The notes under the pieces: model-generated
The model's database searches: none
What the model was told of the DNA's origin: nothing
The model's input: only the letters and a program-made list of their open reading frames with translations
In this document: in pieces, positions 12,086 to 25,433 of the stretch
Layout of the letters: every line of letters starts with the position of its first letter
How positions within the stretch are numbered: the stretch's first letter is position 1
NCBI GenBank assembly: GCA_037975125.1
Contig: CM075850.1
Span: forward strand, 129,990,181 to 130,054,180
Direction: 5' to 3'
Source of the DNA: Latrodectus hesperus
Taxonomy: Eukaryota; Arthropoda; Arachnida; Araneae; Theridiidae
Length of the DNA: 64,000 nt
Position numbers and translations under genes: made by a program

Positions 12086-13321
12086 AATATTCTCTTATCG
12101 TTATTTCATTATTCAAATTTTTTGAAATAATTTACTATCCTCATCTCAAAAAATAATCGAGTGATCATATCTTATGTTACCTAAGCATATAAGCTACCAC
12201 TTCTGTGATTTCTACAATTTTTTTCTCGTTACCGCTTGAAAAAATATGATGTTTATTATTAGATGATAACAGGTTTGGATATTTATTATTACTAGACAAA
12301 TTTAATTATATTTTCCACAATTTAAAAATACTAATATTAGGTGGAAAAGTATCACAGGAAAAACAAATTACTAAAGAGAAAGTTTATCTCACAATAAATA
12401 TCCTTTATATATCCCTGGGAATAAAAAAAAAATAAAATCAAGAATTCATCTTTATAAGAAGTTACGAAACAACTATTAATAATGAAACACGAACTCTAAA
12501 TTCAAAAGAAAAATTATGGTGCCACTTTAATGAGTCACGGAAAAAACATTTAGAATCGGAAGAAAAAATAAGTTGCATTGAGATATAAAAGATAAAATGT
12601 AAGTTTTAAAATAGAAAAAAGTGGAAACCAAATTGCCACTTCTTTGGACGCAACTTTATTGAATGTGGATTCAGAAAATCATTTCTGTGTCTTATTAGCA
12701 AGGAATGATTGCGTGAATTGAAGTTTTTCTTTGATAAATCAAAAGAAAAATTTCGTTTCTATCATAGAATTTTTTTCGTTTTATTTTATCACGCGCACTA
12801 ATATATATATTTTAGATTAATCAAATAGAAATTGTGCTTGGTAACCATTTTGCAGTCACTCTAATTTTATATAAGCACCTAAAAGATGTAAGTAAAGTGA
12901 GATTGATTTCTGCACTTATAACGCATACTTGTATCAATACGTGTTATGATTGTAATAAATTTGCTTGAGTGTTAATAATAATAATTTTTATAGATGAGTG
13001 ATAAGCAAAGTACTTTTGGAATTTTAATGACAATGTGCTTATTCCATTCACAATATTATTAACATTAAATACTATTTTTGACATATAAGAAACAATTAGT
13101 GAAAGCTCTCTAAATGATTGGATGTTCAAATTAAACATTTTGCAAAAATAAAAAGTAATGGATTATGTTTTAAAGTATATTTAATTTATAATAATCATTA
13201 TATTTCTCAAGTGAAAAAATCTGATGTTAATCAAATCATACTACAAAAATAAGTAAACGGATTCCAATAAAGGTACATTTACTCACAACAAATTATTTCA
13301 ATACTTAGAATTTAAATCGAT
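12086..13321. other. AT-rich stretch, no gene seen
   Basis: No domain, RNA gene or repeat recognised. Confidence 0.5.
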
Positions 13322-13368
13322 ATAGCGAGCTTGGCTTGTCCAAGTGTCATAAGTGACAACTACAACAC
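13322..13368 (+). repeat. Family A SINE 3' tail fragment
   Basis: TAGCGAGCTTGGCTTGTCCA followed by AGTGTCATAAGTGACAAC is the conserved tail of the SINEs at 15385, 34786, 41355 and 56150. Only about 45 bp is present, as in a 5'-truncated insertion. Confidence 0.8.
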
Positions 13369-14090
13369 AGAATTTAAATCATTACAATTTTAAAGGGTTA
13401 ATTTTTAAGTAAATTATTTTTAATTCTCCAGTGGGTACTTTTTTGTATTTTGAAACACTTTTAGGCTAAGACAGTTCCATGTATCTGAGTTGATAAAAAA
13501 TTAGTAGTTTGATGAGTTGTTATACAGCTGTGTTTATAAAGGGAAAATTGTCATAGAAGAAATGCAATCTGTTCAAGCATACGAAGAAATCATTGCAGTG
13601 CGAATTGTTATTCCAAATTCATCTTTTGTACATTAAAATCCATTTACAGTCAATGATTTTTTAGCTTAACAAATCAGATCACATCTTTCACCATGATTGC
13701 ATATTTGTATTAGTTCAGAATCTGTTCTGCAAATCCCGAATAAAATTAGTCTTTAAATTCAAGAAGAAGAAAATTTTTGTGTGAATAGTTGCCTACAAAA
13801 ACATTTCTATGAGCAATGTATTTAAATAAATATTATTTATGATATAATTTATAAAACTCTAATATCAATAAAAACATTTGAGTGAAAGATTTCAGAAACG
13901 GTTTTTAATGATTTTTCAGATGGAAAAAATAATTTATTTATTATATCTTATTATTAAGACATAATAAGTCGATAAAGATAAATTAGCACAAAATTATACA
14001 TTACATCAAACATTTCAAAATTTAAAAGCGTTTTATAGTCATATTCTATTACCTTATTAAAATTTAATACAGACATTGTGAAAAATCCTG

Positions 14091-14344
14091 TACACAGTTG
14101 CCATACAATCCAGCATGTTGAATTCTGAATTTCTTTGGTGACGACGAGATATTTCCCAGATGACGTATTCTGATGTTTCACGATGACGTAAACAATAGGG
14201 TTGCAAATAGAATTTTCTGCATAATTCTTTTAAGTCTCCATCTCTATGACGTAATAAAAACTAGGTTACCAGGTAAATAAGGAAGTCCGCCAAAAAATCA
14301 TCAAACTCAAAATTTGGTATGCTGGATTATATAACATCTGGGCC
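14091..14344. mobile_element. 254-bp MITE with 8-bp TSD, copy 1
   Basis: The flanks 14083-14090 and 14345-14352 are the identical 8-mer AAATCCTG. The ends are inverted repeats of about 40 bp, containing ATACAATCCAGCATG on the left and ATATAATCCAGCATACC on the right read inward. A second copy of almost the same length lies at 20628-20883 and shares the interior (GACGTAATAAAAACT, GGTTGC). There is no coding capacity. The duplication length and CACAG-like ends fit a non-autonomous hAT element. Confidence 0.88.
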
Positions 14345-14352
14345 AAATCCTG

Positions 14353-14924
14353 CTATATTTTTATAAAAAATATACTCTTCTGCATATTAAATTTATCTTT
14401 GACAAACTTGCTTGAATTGGAAACGTGGTTAGATTATTAGAACATTTTTTTTTATTTTAATTAAATTATGAATTATCAGGAAGCTATGCAATTCATAATA
14501 TTATTATTTATATGCAAAATGAAATACTAATTTATAATTAGCATTAAATGTAAAATTTCAAATTTTAAATTTTAAGTATTTTTTATTGATATTTAATGTT
14601 GAATACCTTAGAATATTTCTTATCTTTATGTACCAAAATGATTCTAGAATCCTTCCATCTGTAATTAAAGATCTGTACTGTAAAGATACTTTATAATTGT
14701 TATCTGCAGCAGTCAATTCTGTTAAGTAATTTATGTTGAGTTCTTCATCAATAAAATGCGTTATTCACTGCACATGGTAAAAAAATTATTTACGGAATTT
14801 TTTGCAGCAATTTATTTTTTAGTATTAAAGTAACTTGTCTATTTATAAAAAAATCAAATTTACGAATAGTTTGTAAACGATTATAAAGTTCCCTTGAAGC
14901 AAACCATTAAATAATGTGTTGTTG
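14353..14924. other. AT-rich stretch, no gene seen
   Basis: No feature recognised. Confidence 0.5.
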
Positions 14925-15145
14925 TTGCTTCCCTGACTAACGTGACAGTACCATCACACCAGCCCCATGAATCCAAAAATAATCAGTCTCTCAAGCACCA
15001 CCTCCAGTCTCAAATCCATGTCCCCTCTCTCACACCCAATGCACTGAAAAATATGAGATGGGGAGGCCTGAACCACTCGACATTTGGGACAGAGAGGGTA
15101 GACCTTGGTACCAGAGATGTGTCTCTGAGCAATTGTAAATAATGT
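14925..15145 (-). pseudogene. Non-LTR retrotransposon C-terminal zinc-knuckle fragment
   Basis: On the minus strand a short open frame reads HISGTKVYPLCPKCRVVQAS, then PSHIFQCIGC, and ends RLIIFGFMGLV with the stop at 14954-14956. The CxxC...H...C pattern is the C-terminal zinc knuckle of arthropod LINE polyproteins, and the ending resembles that of the fragment at 5640-6290. The region is clearly GC-richer than its flanks. About 30 bp of 3' UTR ends in AACAACAA. It is 5'-truncated: all of RT and RNase H is missing. Only about 62 codons remain, but they are unbroken, so the insertion is probably fairly young. Confidence 0.75.
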
Positions 15146-15384
15146 AAAATGAAACACTAATTTAAAATTAAAATGTTATTCTATATTTTATTGCTAGAAT
15201 TTATCTGTAGAAAATAAATCATTTATTATAAAACAATTCATAAGCTACTTTTTTTATTTAAAATAAATTAAATTAAACAATTCTGAATTTCATTGTCATT
15301 AATATATAATTGAAATTTATAAAATATATAATTGTCGATTCATAGCTGGGGAAATCTTTTTAATGCAATGTACAATTAAAAACT

Positions 15385-15780
15385 AAAGATGGGCCGTGGT
15401 AGAGACTACTAATTAGAGCATCGGTCTTCTGCAAGGAAGGGTCGAGTTCGATTCCCAATGCCATTAAAATGCCACCGAGTACATGCGCTATAAGTGTTCG
15501 TTAAATGTGTGGAATCGTAAGTCATGTGGTTAGTCGTTGAGCTGTTACCATGGGTGTAATGATCTGGAGAAAATTTCCTTCCTCTTCCGATCAATGTCAA
15601 AATTGGGGAAGCTGATCCTCTGGTGGGGCCATCTATCGGAGGATTTGAACAGCAAAGTCATACTTTCACCTTCGTGGTACTCTGATTAAACGAAAGATGC
15701 ACCCTACTGACTTAACTTCGCATAGCCAAGGCATAGCGAGCTAGGCGTGTCCAAAAGTGTCATAAGTAACAACAAAAACT
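15385..15780 (+). repeat. tRNA-derived SINE, family A
   Basis: The head has an A-box-like TGGTAGAGACTACTAATTAG and a clean B box GAGTTCGATTCCC. The body carries CTTTCACCTTCGTGGTACTC and the 3' tail AGCGAGCTAGGCGTGTCCAA then AACAACAAAA. The same order of blocks recurs at 34786-35148 and 56150-56545. Small frames on either strand inside it are not genes. Confidence 0.92.
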
Positions 15781-16409
15781 AAAAATATTGTTAGTTACTA
15801 TGAACTGTGGTGTATTAAAATAATAAATTTTGATCATTCACAGTTTACGTAACTTTCTAAAGGAAAATATATGTATTAAAATGTTTAATTATAATTCACT
15901 TTGTTACATGTTTATTTATCTAAAAGCCAAAATCTTGTTATGGTGATTACCCTTTTAGTTATATATATGTATTAGCATATTATGTAAACAAATTAAAATA
16001 CGTTAAATATATATTTACTTAAATGCATTTTTCTATATACAAAAAATTTAAATTGAATTTTAAGCATGTTTTAATTTATGAAAATTTCAAATATTCACTT
16101 CACCGAAATACATTAGAATATTAAAAGAATTAAAAATAAAATTCACGAGAAAACGGAAAATTTAATTAATATAAAAGAATTAATATTTGAAGGACAAAAC
16201 TTAGTGCATTCCTTCAATAAAAAAGTCAATAAACGTTGCTTTAACTAAAAATGTAATGGAAATACTTGCAAAGTATCCAGTTAAATTGTTTCTAAATGAA
16301 TACCTAAATGTTTCCTGTAACTATTACTCAAGGAATGTTTTATATTAGTATGTGCAAATATTATTTACACTCTTCATTTAAATAATTTTTAGAGACCATT
16401 TTTGATAGG
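15781..16409. other. AT-rich stretch, no gene seen
   Basis: No feature recognised. Confidence 0.5.

Positions 16410-16470
<61 letters not shown>
16410..16470. repeat. (TA)n microsatellite ending in CACA
   Basis: TA alternation running directly into the left terminal repeat of the Tc1-type element. Confidence 0.97.
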
Positions 16471-16472
<2 letters not shown>

Positions 16473-17735
16473 GATGATTATCAAAATAATGGAAACACTT
16501 GTGAATAAAAGGTACAATTAAAAATTCTCTTCGTAATCAATAAAATATAATCTTAGCTACCAGATTTTTCTTAATATAAAAAATACATATATTAGCTAGT
16601 ATGAGAGAGCTTTAGCAGAGTTGTCTACGTTTTGAATTTCTGCGAGAAGCGTAAAATGTCAGATCTCACAGATTCTCAGAGAGGCCAAATTGTAGGAGCC
16701 CGACTAGCAGGAGCAACAGTGACCGAAACATCCCAGCTCTTAGCGTTTCTAGAGGTACGGTGTCTAAAGTCATGACAGCATACACACGGCGTGGTAAGAC
16801 AAGCTTAGCAAAACAAAATATTGGAAGGAAAGAGAAGTGTTGAGTGAAAGAGACCGATGTACATTAAAGTGGATTGTAATTTTTAAAAAAAATTAACTGC
16901 AGCCAAAGTGACCGCCGAGCTCAATTAGCAAATGGATACTCCAGTGTCAATAATTACAGTTAGAAGGTACCTCCATAAAGAGAATACGGCAGAACAGCAA
17001 TTTCCAAGTAACTTATCGCAGATGCTAATGCCAAACCTCGTGTAGATTGGTGCCACAACCACAAAGCCTGGTCGATGGATAAATGGAAGACTGTTATTTG
17101 GTCAGACTAATCAAGTTTCACACTTTTTCCCACAACAGGATTTGTACATGTCTGGAGAACACCTGCACAAGCGTATGATCCTGACTGCCTCCTTCCAAAT
17201 GTCAAGCATGGAGGTGGATCGATCATGGTATGGGCAATCATGTCATGGATTTCTGCTGATTAAATCGTAACCTTGAAAGGAAGGATCACTGGAGAGAAGT
17301 ATAGAGATGGTTTAGCTGATCAGGTCCTTCCTATGATCTAAACCTTGTTTCCTGCAGGGGATGGAATTTTCCAAGATGATAATGGCCCCATTTATGCAGC
17401 AAGATTTGTCCAATCTTGGTTTGATGAACATGGAGATGAAGTGGAACATCTACTTTGGCCCACACAGTCCCCAGACTTCAATATCATCGAACCGTTGTGG
17501 TCTATTTTAGAGCTTTCAATCCGGAATCGATATCCTCCACCGGAATCTCTCACGGAACTTTCACACTATCTTCATGAAGAATGGTACAATATTCCTCTAA
17601 ACACTATTCAGAATTTGTACGATTCGATTCCCAGGTGAATCCAAGCTGTATTACATATCAAAGGCGGTCCTAATCCATATTAATAAAGGATTCCTTCAAA
17701 ATCTAGGGTGTTTCCATTATTTTTATAACCACCTG
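16471..17735 (+). mobile_element. Tc1-type DNA transposon with TIRs, copy 1
   Basis: The left end 16471-16498 and right end 17708-17735 are 28-bp inverted repeats with three mismatches, both reading inward to AAAATAATGGAAACAC. TA dinucleotides flank both sides. The 1265-bp body encodes a broken Tc1-like transposase in plus orientation. A second, more decayed copy with a large insert lies at 26927-28775. Confidence 0.95.
16656..17638 (+). pseudogene. Tc1-like transposase, inactivated
   Basis: It starts with an N-terminal helix-turn-helix block (MSDLTDSQRGQIVGARLAG), then AAKVTAELN and RRYLHKE, then WSD with the first catalytic aspartate (codon 17105-17107), FQDDNGPIYAARFVQSWFDE with the second, and SPDFNIIEPLW with the catalytic glutamate. 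Counting from the second aspartate of DDN to the glutamate gives 36 residues, a DD36E spacing. A one-base loss near 16738 and TAA stops after WSD (17108), in SAD-stop-IVTLKG and in MI-stop-TLFP disable it. The last 97 codons are still open. Length and order are those of a full Tc1 transposase of about 330 residues. Confidence 0.93.
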
Positions 17736-17934
17736 TATATATATGCCAAATTACAAAATAATGTATTTGTATGAAAATGATAATTTTGAATTTTGTATTA
17801 CTACATTTCCTGAAAATATTTGCGAATATTTGTTGGGTTTGAGATATTTAGTGTTAATTACAAATGTTATTAAAAACAAAGTTAAAAATTTTATGACATA
17901 CTTCAATAGAAACTATAAAATTAAACTCAGAGAT

Positions 17935-18790
17935 TCCAGCTCTCATTAAGCAACTGGTACTCGAAACAATCCATAATATCCCTCTATGTTCTTTGAAAAT
18001 CTATACAGATGATGGTAAAGATGTAGGGGAGTCTCAGACAGTAGGGTGTACATAAACACAGTCTTCGGAGAGCTAGAATTTAAAATTAGAAACTCAAATA
18101 ATTGTTCCGTGTTTAGATCAGAGCTAATAGCCATTGGAAGAGGTTTACAGTATGCAGTAGAGGTGGAGGATCAATTAAGGGATATCTGGATATTGACTGA
18201 CAGTCGTGGTTCAATCCAACATCTTTTAAATTAGAACACTGTTGGAGATCAAACTAGCATAGACATACTTAATCTTCTTGAGAGGCTATCACCCGAATAC
18301 ACAGTGCATTTCCAATGGATCCCTTCACACGTGGGAGTAGAGGGGAATGAAAGAGCGGATTTCCTGGACAGATCGGCGTCAGAGGAGGGAGTAAACCTAG
18401 GAGGAGAGCTCACATCTAGCGAGATTTCTTCCCTGGCAAAAACTGAATTCAATAATCTTATGAAAATTCCTCCCAACCATCCATGGTACTTCGCCAAAAG
18501 ATCGGGTGAGACCTTCAATCTTAGACCTAGGTATTATCAAGCTGCTTTTTCCCACTATTTGAGTAGGCAACGAGAAGAATCCCCTTTCAGCAGGGGCAAA
18601 GGACATTTCCAGACTGTCCTCGGTGTTCTGTCTATATGGCTTCCCTGGACATATTTTAACCTGCCTAAATTTTAAAAAAACGATGTCTTTCTTGACCCTT
18701 TGTGTCTTGACCCATCACACTTTTTAGACATTTTAGATATATTTGGTTTTATGGGGGTTGTCAAGTCTAGCTAGACAACCTAAAATAAGT
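17935..18790 (+). pseudogene. Non-LTR retrotransposon RNase H domain and 3' end, decayed
   Basis: The frames read in order IYTDDGKD (first catalytic D), a frameshift, then FRSELIAIGRGLQYAV (catalytic E), WILTDSRGSIQHL (second D), a stop at the end of HLLN, then HFQWIPSHVGVEGNERADFL with the conserved H, N and D, and a 123-codon open piece ending at 18675. This is a complete set of RNase H motifs of an arthropod LINE polyprotein. The start of the C-terminal CxxC (PRCS) is visible near 18620 in another frame. The 3' UTR contains GGTTGTC...GACAACC, a potential hairpin, near 18757. RT and ORF1 are absent. It starts 200 bp after the Tc1-type element. Confidence 0.9.
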
Positions 18791-20289
18791 AAAAAAAATT
18801 AAGGTTTTCAGCCCTTTCATTCAAATTTTCAGTTTAATTATTTTTATATTCATCTTAAAAAGTGACAAGCAACTTGTATTTATTCATATTTTAGTGCAAT
18901 TAATTTTCAAATTTTCATTAAATCTGTGGAGTCTTGAAAAGTACGTTTTCCTTACAATATCCCTTCTCTTCCAATTGAAAGTTTTTCAAACTTACCTGTA
19001 TTTAGATCATTTAAAATTAAGTTCAATTAATCTTTCCTCTCTTTCCTATAATATTGTAACCAAAATAATTCTGTCTCAACGAATTAAAAGAATTAAAGAA
19101 CATATCACACACAACTCTGTTCAAATAAATTCTTTCATGATTAAAATACTTTACACAAGTCTAATTAATGTCAAACTGTTTAAAATAATAAATTTTTGTT
19201 GTAATTTTTAAGAAATTTTGATCTTTATAAGGCCACCGCATGATAACTAAGTTTCATAAAACTTTCTTAAAGTCACTTATAAGAAGCAGGAAAATCAGCG
19301 GTTTTATTGACAATTTTTAAATTTTGTTCTATTGACAAAAATTTTTTTCCTAATTTCTTAAAATATATATAATAAGTTTTTATTTCCCATTTTGGACATT
19401 TAATATATTTCAGCTCAATGAAAACTGTTTTTTATAACAATCATTTTGCATAATATCACCAAATTATTTCTTGTGAAATAATTACTCTTTAATGCATTTT
19501 GTATCATCCCCGGAAATCAGATCCGCGGAAGTGCTTATAATTGCATCAATAACTTCTATTGGATTTCAAATAATAGAAAACTTCTTATTACTATCATAAT
19601 TCATTTTAAGAGCAATTCTTTTGACATTAAATATCTGGAATCTTGCATTTATTATGTCTTTAATACTTTCAAATTGGTTTATACCAGCGTAGATATTAAA
19701 TCATTTGTAAATCGCGTGTGTAAGCATATAAAATCTCTCATATAACAACATTCACAACGAAGAATGGGAAGTGTAGCATTGTAAATTCAAAAAATCAATT
19801 TTGCGGGCATCTTCACTATTACATCCATTTCATAAACCTTAAAAATCTGTAAATGTTTTATTAATATCAATTAAGCATTACATTTTCATAAACTAATTTT
19901 CTTGAAATGTATGTTATTAGTTTAAGATTTTTATGTTACATGATGTGTTTATAACCAAATAGTTCCATAAAGTAGTTTTCTCTAAACCCGTGTCATTGGT
20001 TTAACATTTTTCATATAAATTATGATATTTACATAATTCAATGAATGTTTAAGTATAAAATATCCATTATCTAATAATATTTATAAGGAGAAAATGGAAA
20101 GATGATTTTATATTTTATTACTAACCGTGAAAATCATTTTTGTAGAGAAACCTAGAATTATGCCAATAGGCTTCGTATTTAAGTTCAAAAATTTGAAATC
20201 TTCTTATTGTCACTATAACAATGTTTAATCAATTTATATTTGAGCTTCTAAATTAATTTTAACATTGTTATAATAGTTTATTATTTTTT
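18791..20289. other. AT-rich stretch, no gene assigned
   Basis: A 105-codon plus frame at 18894-19211 is dominated by L, I, K, N, S and F and shows no domain, so I treat it as chance. The words TATAACAACATTCAC near 19742 and 21096 are shared by the two places and hint at a short dispersed repeat. Confidence 0.45.
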
Positions 20290-20520
20290 GTGCCAACTGA
20301 TGGCTCAGTGGTTCATTCCTAAGCTGTTGGTCTCGTGTTAAAATCTTGGTTCGGACATGTGTGTTATTTTCTTTGTTTCTTTGTTCTTTCTTCTGAGATG
20401 ATGAATGAATGTGACGCACCCTATAAACGTGTTTTTTAGTGGAGTGACGTGGGTAATGCTACTCGCCTCCGTGACTTGGTTCACAGGTGCCCACCGGGTA
20501 ATGATAAATCAGTAGCAGTT
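20290..20520 (+). repeat. SINE-like repeat, family G
   Basis: GATGGCTCAGTGGTTCATTC resembles a tRNA A box (GGCTCAGTGG), and CTTGGTTCGGAC about 45 bp later is a degenerate B box. CACCCTATAAACG in the body is also found in the SINE at 41355. It is seen once, is GC-richer than its flanks and lies just before MITE copy 2. Confidence 0.5.
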
Positions 20521-20627
20521 TCATGCCTTGTTATGGTGAACGGTTAATAACTCAGCGACCACCGATAGAAAAAAGATTTTTTGTAGCATGAGTACATAAA
20601 TCCTTAAACTCTGTACAACAATATTCA

Positions 20628-20883
20628 TCCCAGATACCGTATAATCCAAGATGCCAAATTCTGCATTTTTTGGTGATGAAGAAATGTTTCTAAGATGACT
20701 CATTGTGACGTGCGTGGTGACGTAAATACAAGGGTTGCCAAAATAGAATTTTCTTCATAATTCTTATAGGTCTCTATATCCATGACATAATAAAAACTGG
20801 GTTGCCAGATACACAATTAAATGCGCCAAAAAAAATCACCAAACTCAGAAGTTGGCATCCTGGATTATACAGCAGCTGTGCCC
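20628..20883. mobile_element. 254-bp-family MITE with 8-bp TSD, copy 2
   Basis: The ends are inverted repeats: GTATAATCCAAGATGCCAAA on the left and GTATAATCCAGGATGCCAAC on the right, both then leading to TTGGTGAT. The flanks AATATTCA (20620-20627) and TATATTCA (20884-20891) match at 7 of 8 bases. At 256 bp it is nearly the same length as copy 1 (14091-14344) and shares the interior GACGTAAA...GGGTTGCCA. Confidence 0.87.
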
Positions 20884-20891
20884 TATATTCA

Positions 20892-21954
<1,063 letters not shown>

Positions 21955-21957
21955 CAG

Positions 21958-22363
21958 ATACGTGTAACAATCAATTTTTGACACTTAAAATGTTCAGCAA
22001 ATCAAATATAAAAAAGAGAATTAGAGAAGCTTTAATGGATTCCAAGAAAACGCGAAATGACACAAGAAATGCTGGCACAAAGGAAGTAATTGAGTTGCAG
22101 ATCCAGAAAAGTAAACTTGAATAGGTCAAATACCCAAATTACAAAAGACAGGAATTTCAGGAAATTTTGGAATCAGTATTGCTAGCATTTGAAAATTTGA
22201 AAACTAGTTATTTAGAACAACAGGTAATTTTCATGATTTTGAAAATTTTTACAAACTGAAAAAATTATAATTAAAAATAATTTTTTTATTGCAGGTAAAA
22301 ATCCTGAATGTATATTTCTCCTCCAAATTCATGGATATTGATTCATCGAACATTTTATTCTAA
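21958..22363 (+). pseudogene. Candidate two-exon coding remnant, product unknown
   Basis: After a possible acceptor TTTCAG (21952-21957) one frame runs to 22223 with a single TAG at 22122-22124. The first possible ATG is at 21990. It reads MFSKSNIKKRIREALMDSKK and later KRQEFQEILESVLLAFENLK, a charged, helix-prone sequence unlike the AT-driven frames elsewhere. At 22221-22226 CAG|GTAA is a donor, and at 22291-22294 TTATTGCAG is an acceptor with a T-rich tract. Joining across this 71-bp intron keeps the frame (EQQ|VKILNVYF) and reaches TAA at 22361-22363. The in-frame TAG argues for a pseudogene, a sequencing error or a chance match. I recognise no family. Upstream exons, if any, would lie beyond the AT tract. 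Confidence 0.4.
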
Positions 22364-25077
22364 GCAGTATGACAAAAAAATCAACATACAAAAAAAAGAA
22401 TGTATCATTATTTAAAATAACAGTAATTAGAACATCAATAGATTGTGAAACAAATTTAAGCAAATACATATATTAGTATAGTTAACATTAGCTTTCAAAA
22501 AATAATATTTATGATTAATTAAATAATCAAAAATGTAACATGCATTATTTGAAGATTGAAATTGTAAAAATCTTTCCATAAATTCTTACTATTTTTACAA
22601 TTAACAATGTACAAAAGGAAAGAATTACTTCAGAACTAACGATAAACATTAAATTAATCTCAGCAAAATGCTTTGTCATAGCTTAACTTTTCATTTTATA
22701 TTAGTTTTTCACACACCCACAATCCAGCAGTACTTATTATTGATATTATATTTTTAAATCTTACTTAATTGTCATTGATAAACTCAATTTCTTTGTTTCA
22801 TGATTTTAGAGGTTATTTTTAACCTGAGGTAATTTCGTTGACTGGGCACTACAAATTGGCTTCATTATGAATTACAATATAAACATATTTATTAAAAGGA
22901 AACAAATTCTTGATGCATAACTTTTTATTAATTTTAAAATTTTTAAATAAATCGTTATTTTGTTATTAACGATGTAATAAATAAATTTAATTGTTTTAAT
23001 TGAAATTTTATAATGAAATTTCAAGTATTTTTTACAATGCAACTTTTTTTATATACATTTGAGATTTCTTTTTTTGTTTACATAAAAATATATCTGGCAA
23101 AATGTCTCCATATTTCTGTTTCAAAATTTCTCCAGTTACATGTTTGGAAAATGCTTATTTTGAACTACTCCATTTTACTACACTAAAATAAGTAATGAAG
23201 GTACGAAATTGTTTCACTAATCTCATTTATACTTTACCCTTCACGTTTTCCAAAAATCCTTTAGAAAATGTTTAAAAGTTTTTTTCCTTCTCTTTTAATC
23301 ATTCAAAATGTGTTTGACCATAAAGAAAAAAATTTGTGATAACAAACAATTCTTAGATTTTCTTAAATTTCTCGTTTTTGCGATAAAATATCACTTCGTC
23401 AATATTTATGTCAACAAATAGATTTACAACTTTTGCAACCTAAACTGCTATGATGAATAACTTAAATTTTATTCTGATTTTTATTCAATTGATTTTACTA
23501 TGCTTTTATTACCTTAATAATTTTCGGACTTAATAATTATAGTAATTCAATCTAACTACTTTTTATTCTGTTAATCATACTGAATGACAATTAAATAAAT
23601 CAAACGGTCTTGAATTAATCATTTACATTGAAAGCAATTGATCAAATAGGATTTGAAATTATCATCATTAGAACCTATTTATGCATAAGAAATTGTACGT
23701 GACGATTAAATATAAATATTTCCTTTATTCCTATCAGAATACGTTATGTTATAATCTCAATCAATTAATCTACATGAAAAGACGCTTACCAATTAATATG
23801 CGCAAAAGTATCAGCAATCATTGTTAAGGAAACAGCTCTTATTAAGAAAATTCATAGGCGAATTTGCTAAAAGTATTTTCCATACACGGGAAATGAATTT
23901 ATTCTTACTTGAATTTATACAGGAAATGCTAAAAAATTTTCATTTTTGCTAACTAACATCGTAACGGATAACTCATATTATGTCGGAGGTTGGTACTGGT
24001 AATTTTATTAGCTCCTTCAAACTTCCATACACAAACTCCAATAAAATACGCAAATATGAAAGATGCAGCAGCATATAATACATACTCTTGGATAAAATAA
24101 AATAATAATTATTAAAGATTATTAAAATGTAGCAGAATTATCTCACTAAAAAAGATGAGTTTTTGATAATGAAAAGAATAAGAGAGTATTGTTATATTTT
24201 AAATTGATAATTTTTTAAGCTCTCATTTGGTCATAAATTAAATGAAAATTTCTATAAATTTCATTTAAATGTTTCATATAAATTAATTTTTAGAACTGTT
24301 TAAGGTTTTCAAAATAATTTAATTTTTATGTGACATCAATAAGAAAAGGATTCCAAAAAGATCTGTGCAACCTTTATGATATTGAAAGTTAAAATTTAGA
24401 AATATGGGGTAAGACTTTTTGCTTTAAGAAATAAGAACATTGTATAGTAACTATAAAACGGAGAAAACATGAAAATCAGTAAAAATACTGTCATTGATAT
24501 CATATTTTAAATATGATGAAGTTTTAAACAAAAAGGAAGATATTCTGGAGTAAGAAGTTAGATCTGATAATCTAGATGGATATATATTAGATTATAATTC
24601 TTGCTGAATTTACTTCAATTTAATTCAGCTAGATTGGAAGGAGATATTAAAGGGGATACATACTTTTTTACATATCTTTTTGATAATCGCCGTAACAAGA
24701 AAGAAAAATAATCGTAAATGATCGTCATGTTTTGCTTAAAAATGCTTACGTTTTAAGAAACTACTAAAAACGTATGCAACATTTTATTTATAAACTAAAC
24801 AATTATCACCTATAGATAAAATTTATTCAAACGCCAAAGTGTATTTTCAACAGAAACTGCTTAAGTATCACATCGGTGATCGATTGGGTAAGTATGATGT
24901 AATAGTACTCTTTTCATTGAGACAAAATCAAATTTTACTGTATTTTACTTTACATTTAAGCAAACACACACAATTATAATTAAAAATATTTTCATATACG
25001 TTTATTTTCGAGAACATTATAAATTGATATCATTTATGAAATTGTGAGTATTATAATACTTCACAGTATCTATGCCG
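22364..25077. other. AT-rich stretch, no gene seen
   Basis: About 2.7 kb of the most AT-rich DNA in the window. No frame, RNA gene or repeat was recognised. Confidence 0.55.
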
Positions 25078-25360
25078 TATACTGAGCTCCACCGGTTAAG
25101 TAGACTAAGGAGACAAAGCCCGGTACGAAACTCTGTCATTTAGAAGCAAGAACCAAACGAAAGACATTTCAATTCATGACCCAGGAGAAAATTCATTTAG
25201 TTATTTATATTTCATTTGGAAGACATTACTACCATGATCTACTTAATATGCCAAAGTCACCTTCAATGAATTCAATGGAGCTTTGGTTAAGACGGAAACT
25301 GAACGCACTATCTTCCGATAGTTAGAATGATATTTTACCGAATCAGACCACCATGGCCTC
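25078..25360 (-). repeat. tRNA-derived SINE, family B, degraded
   Basis: On the plus strand it carries GAAGCAAGAACCAAACGAAAGA, GGAAGACATTACTACCATG and ATCTTCCGATAG in the order seen in the better family B copies on the minus strand, and ends with CCACCATGGCC, the complement of the head. Its B box has decayed. Confidence 0.7.
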
Positions 25361-25433
25361 TATATAAGACTAAGGTTTGCATTTTGCAAATGTACTGCAT
25401 ACGACTGCATTGTTCGCAAGCTAACTTTGTTGC

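Noticed and set aside
18894..19211. 105-codon plus-strand frame
   Set aside because: Composition is what AT-rich DNA gives (L, I, K, N, F); no domain, no splice context, no repeat match.
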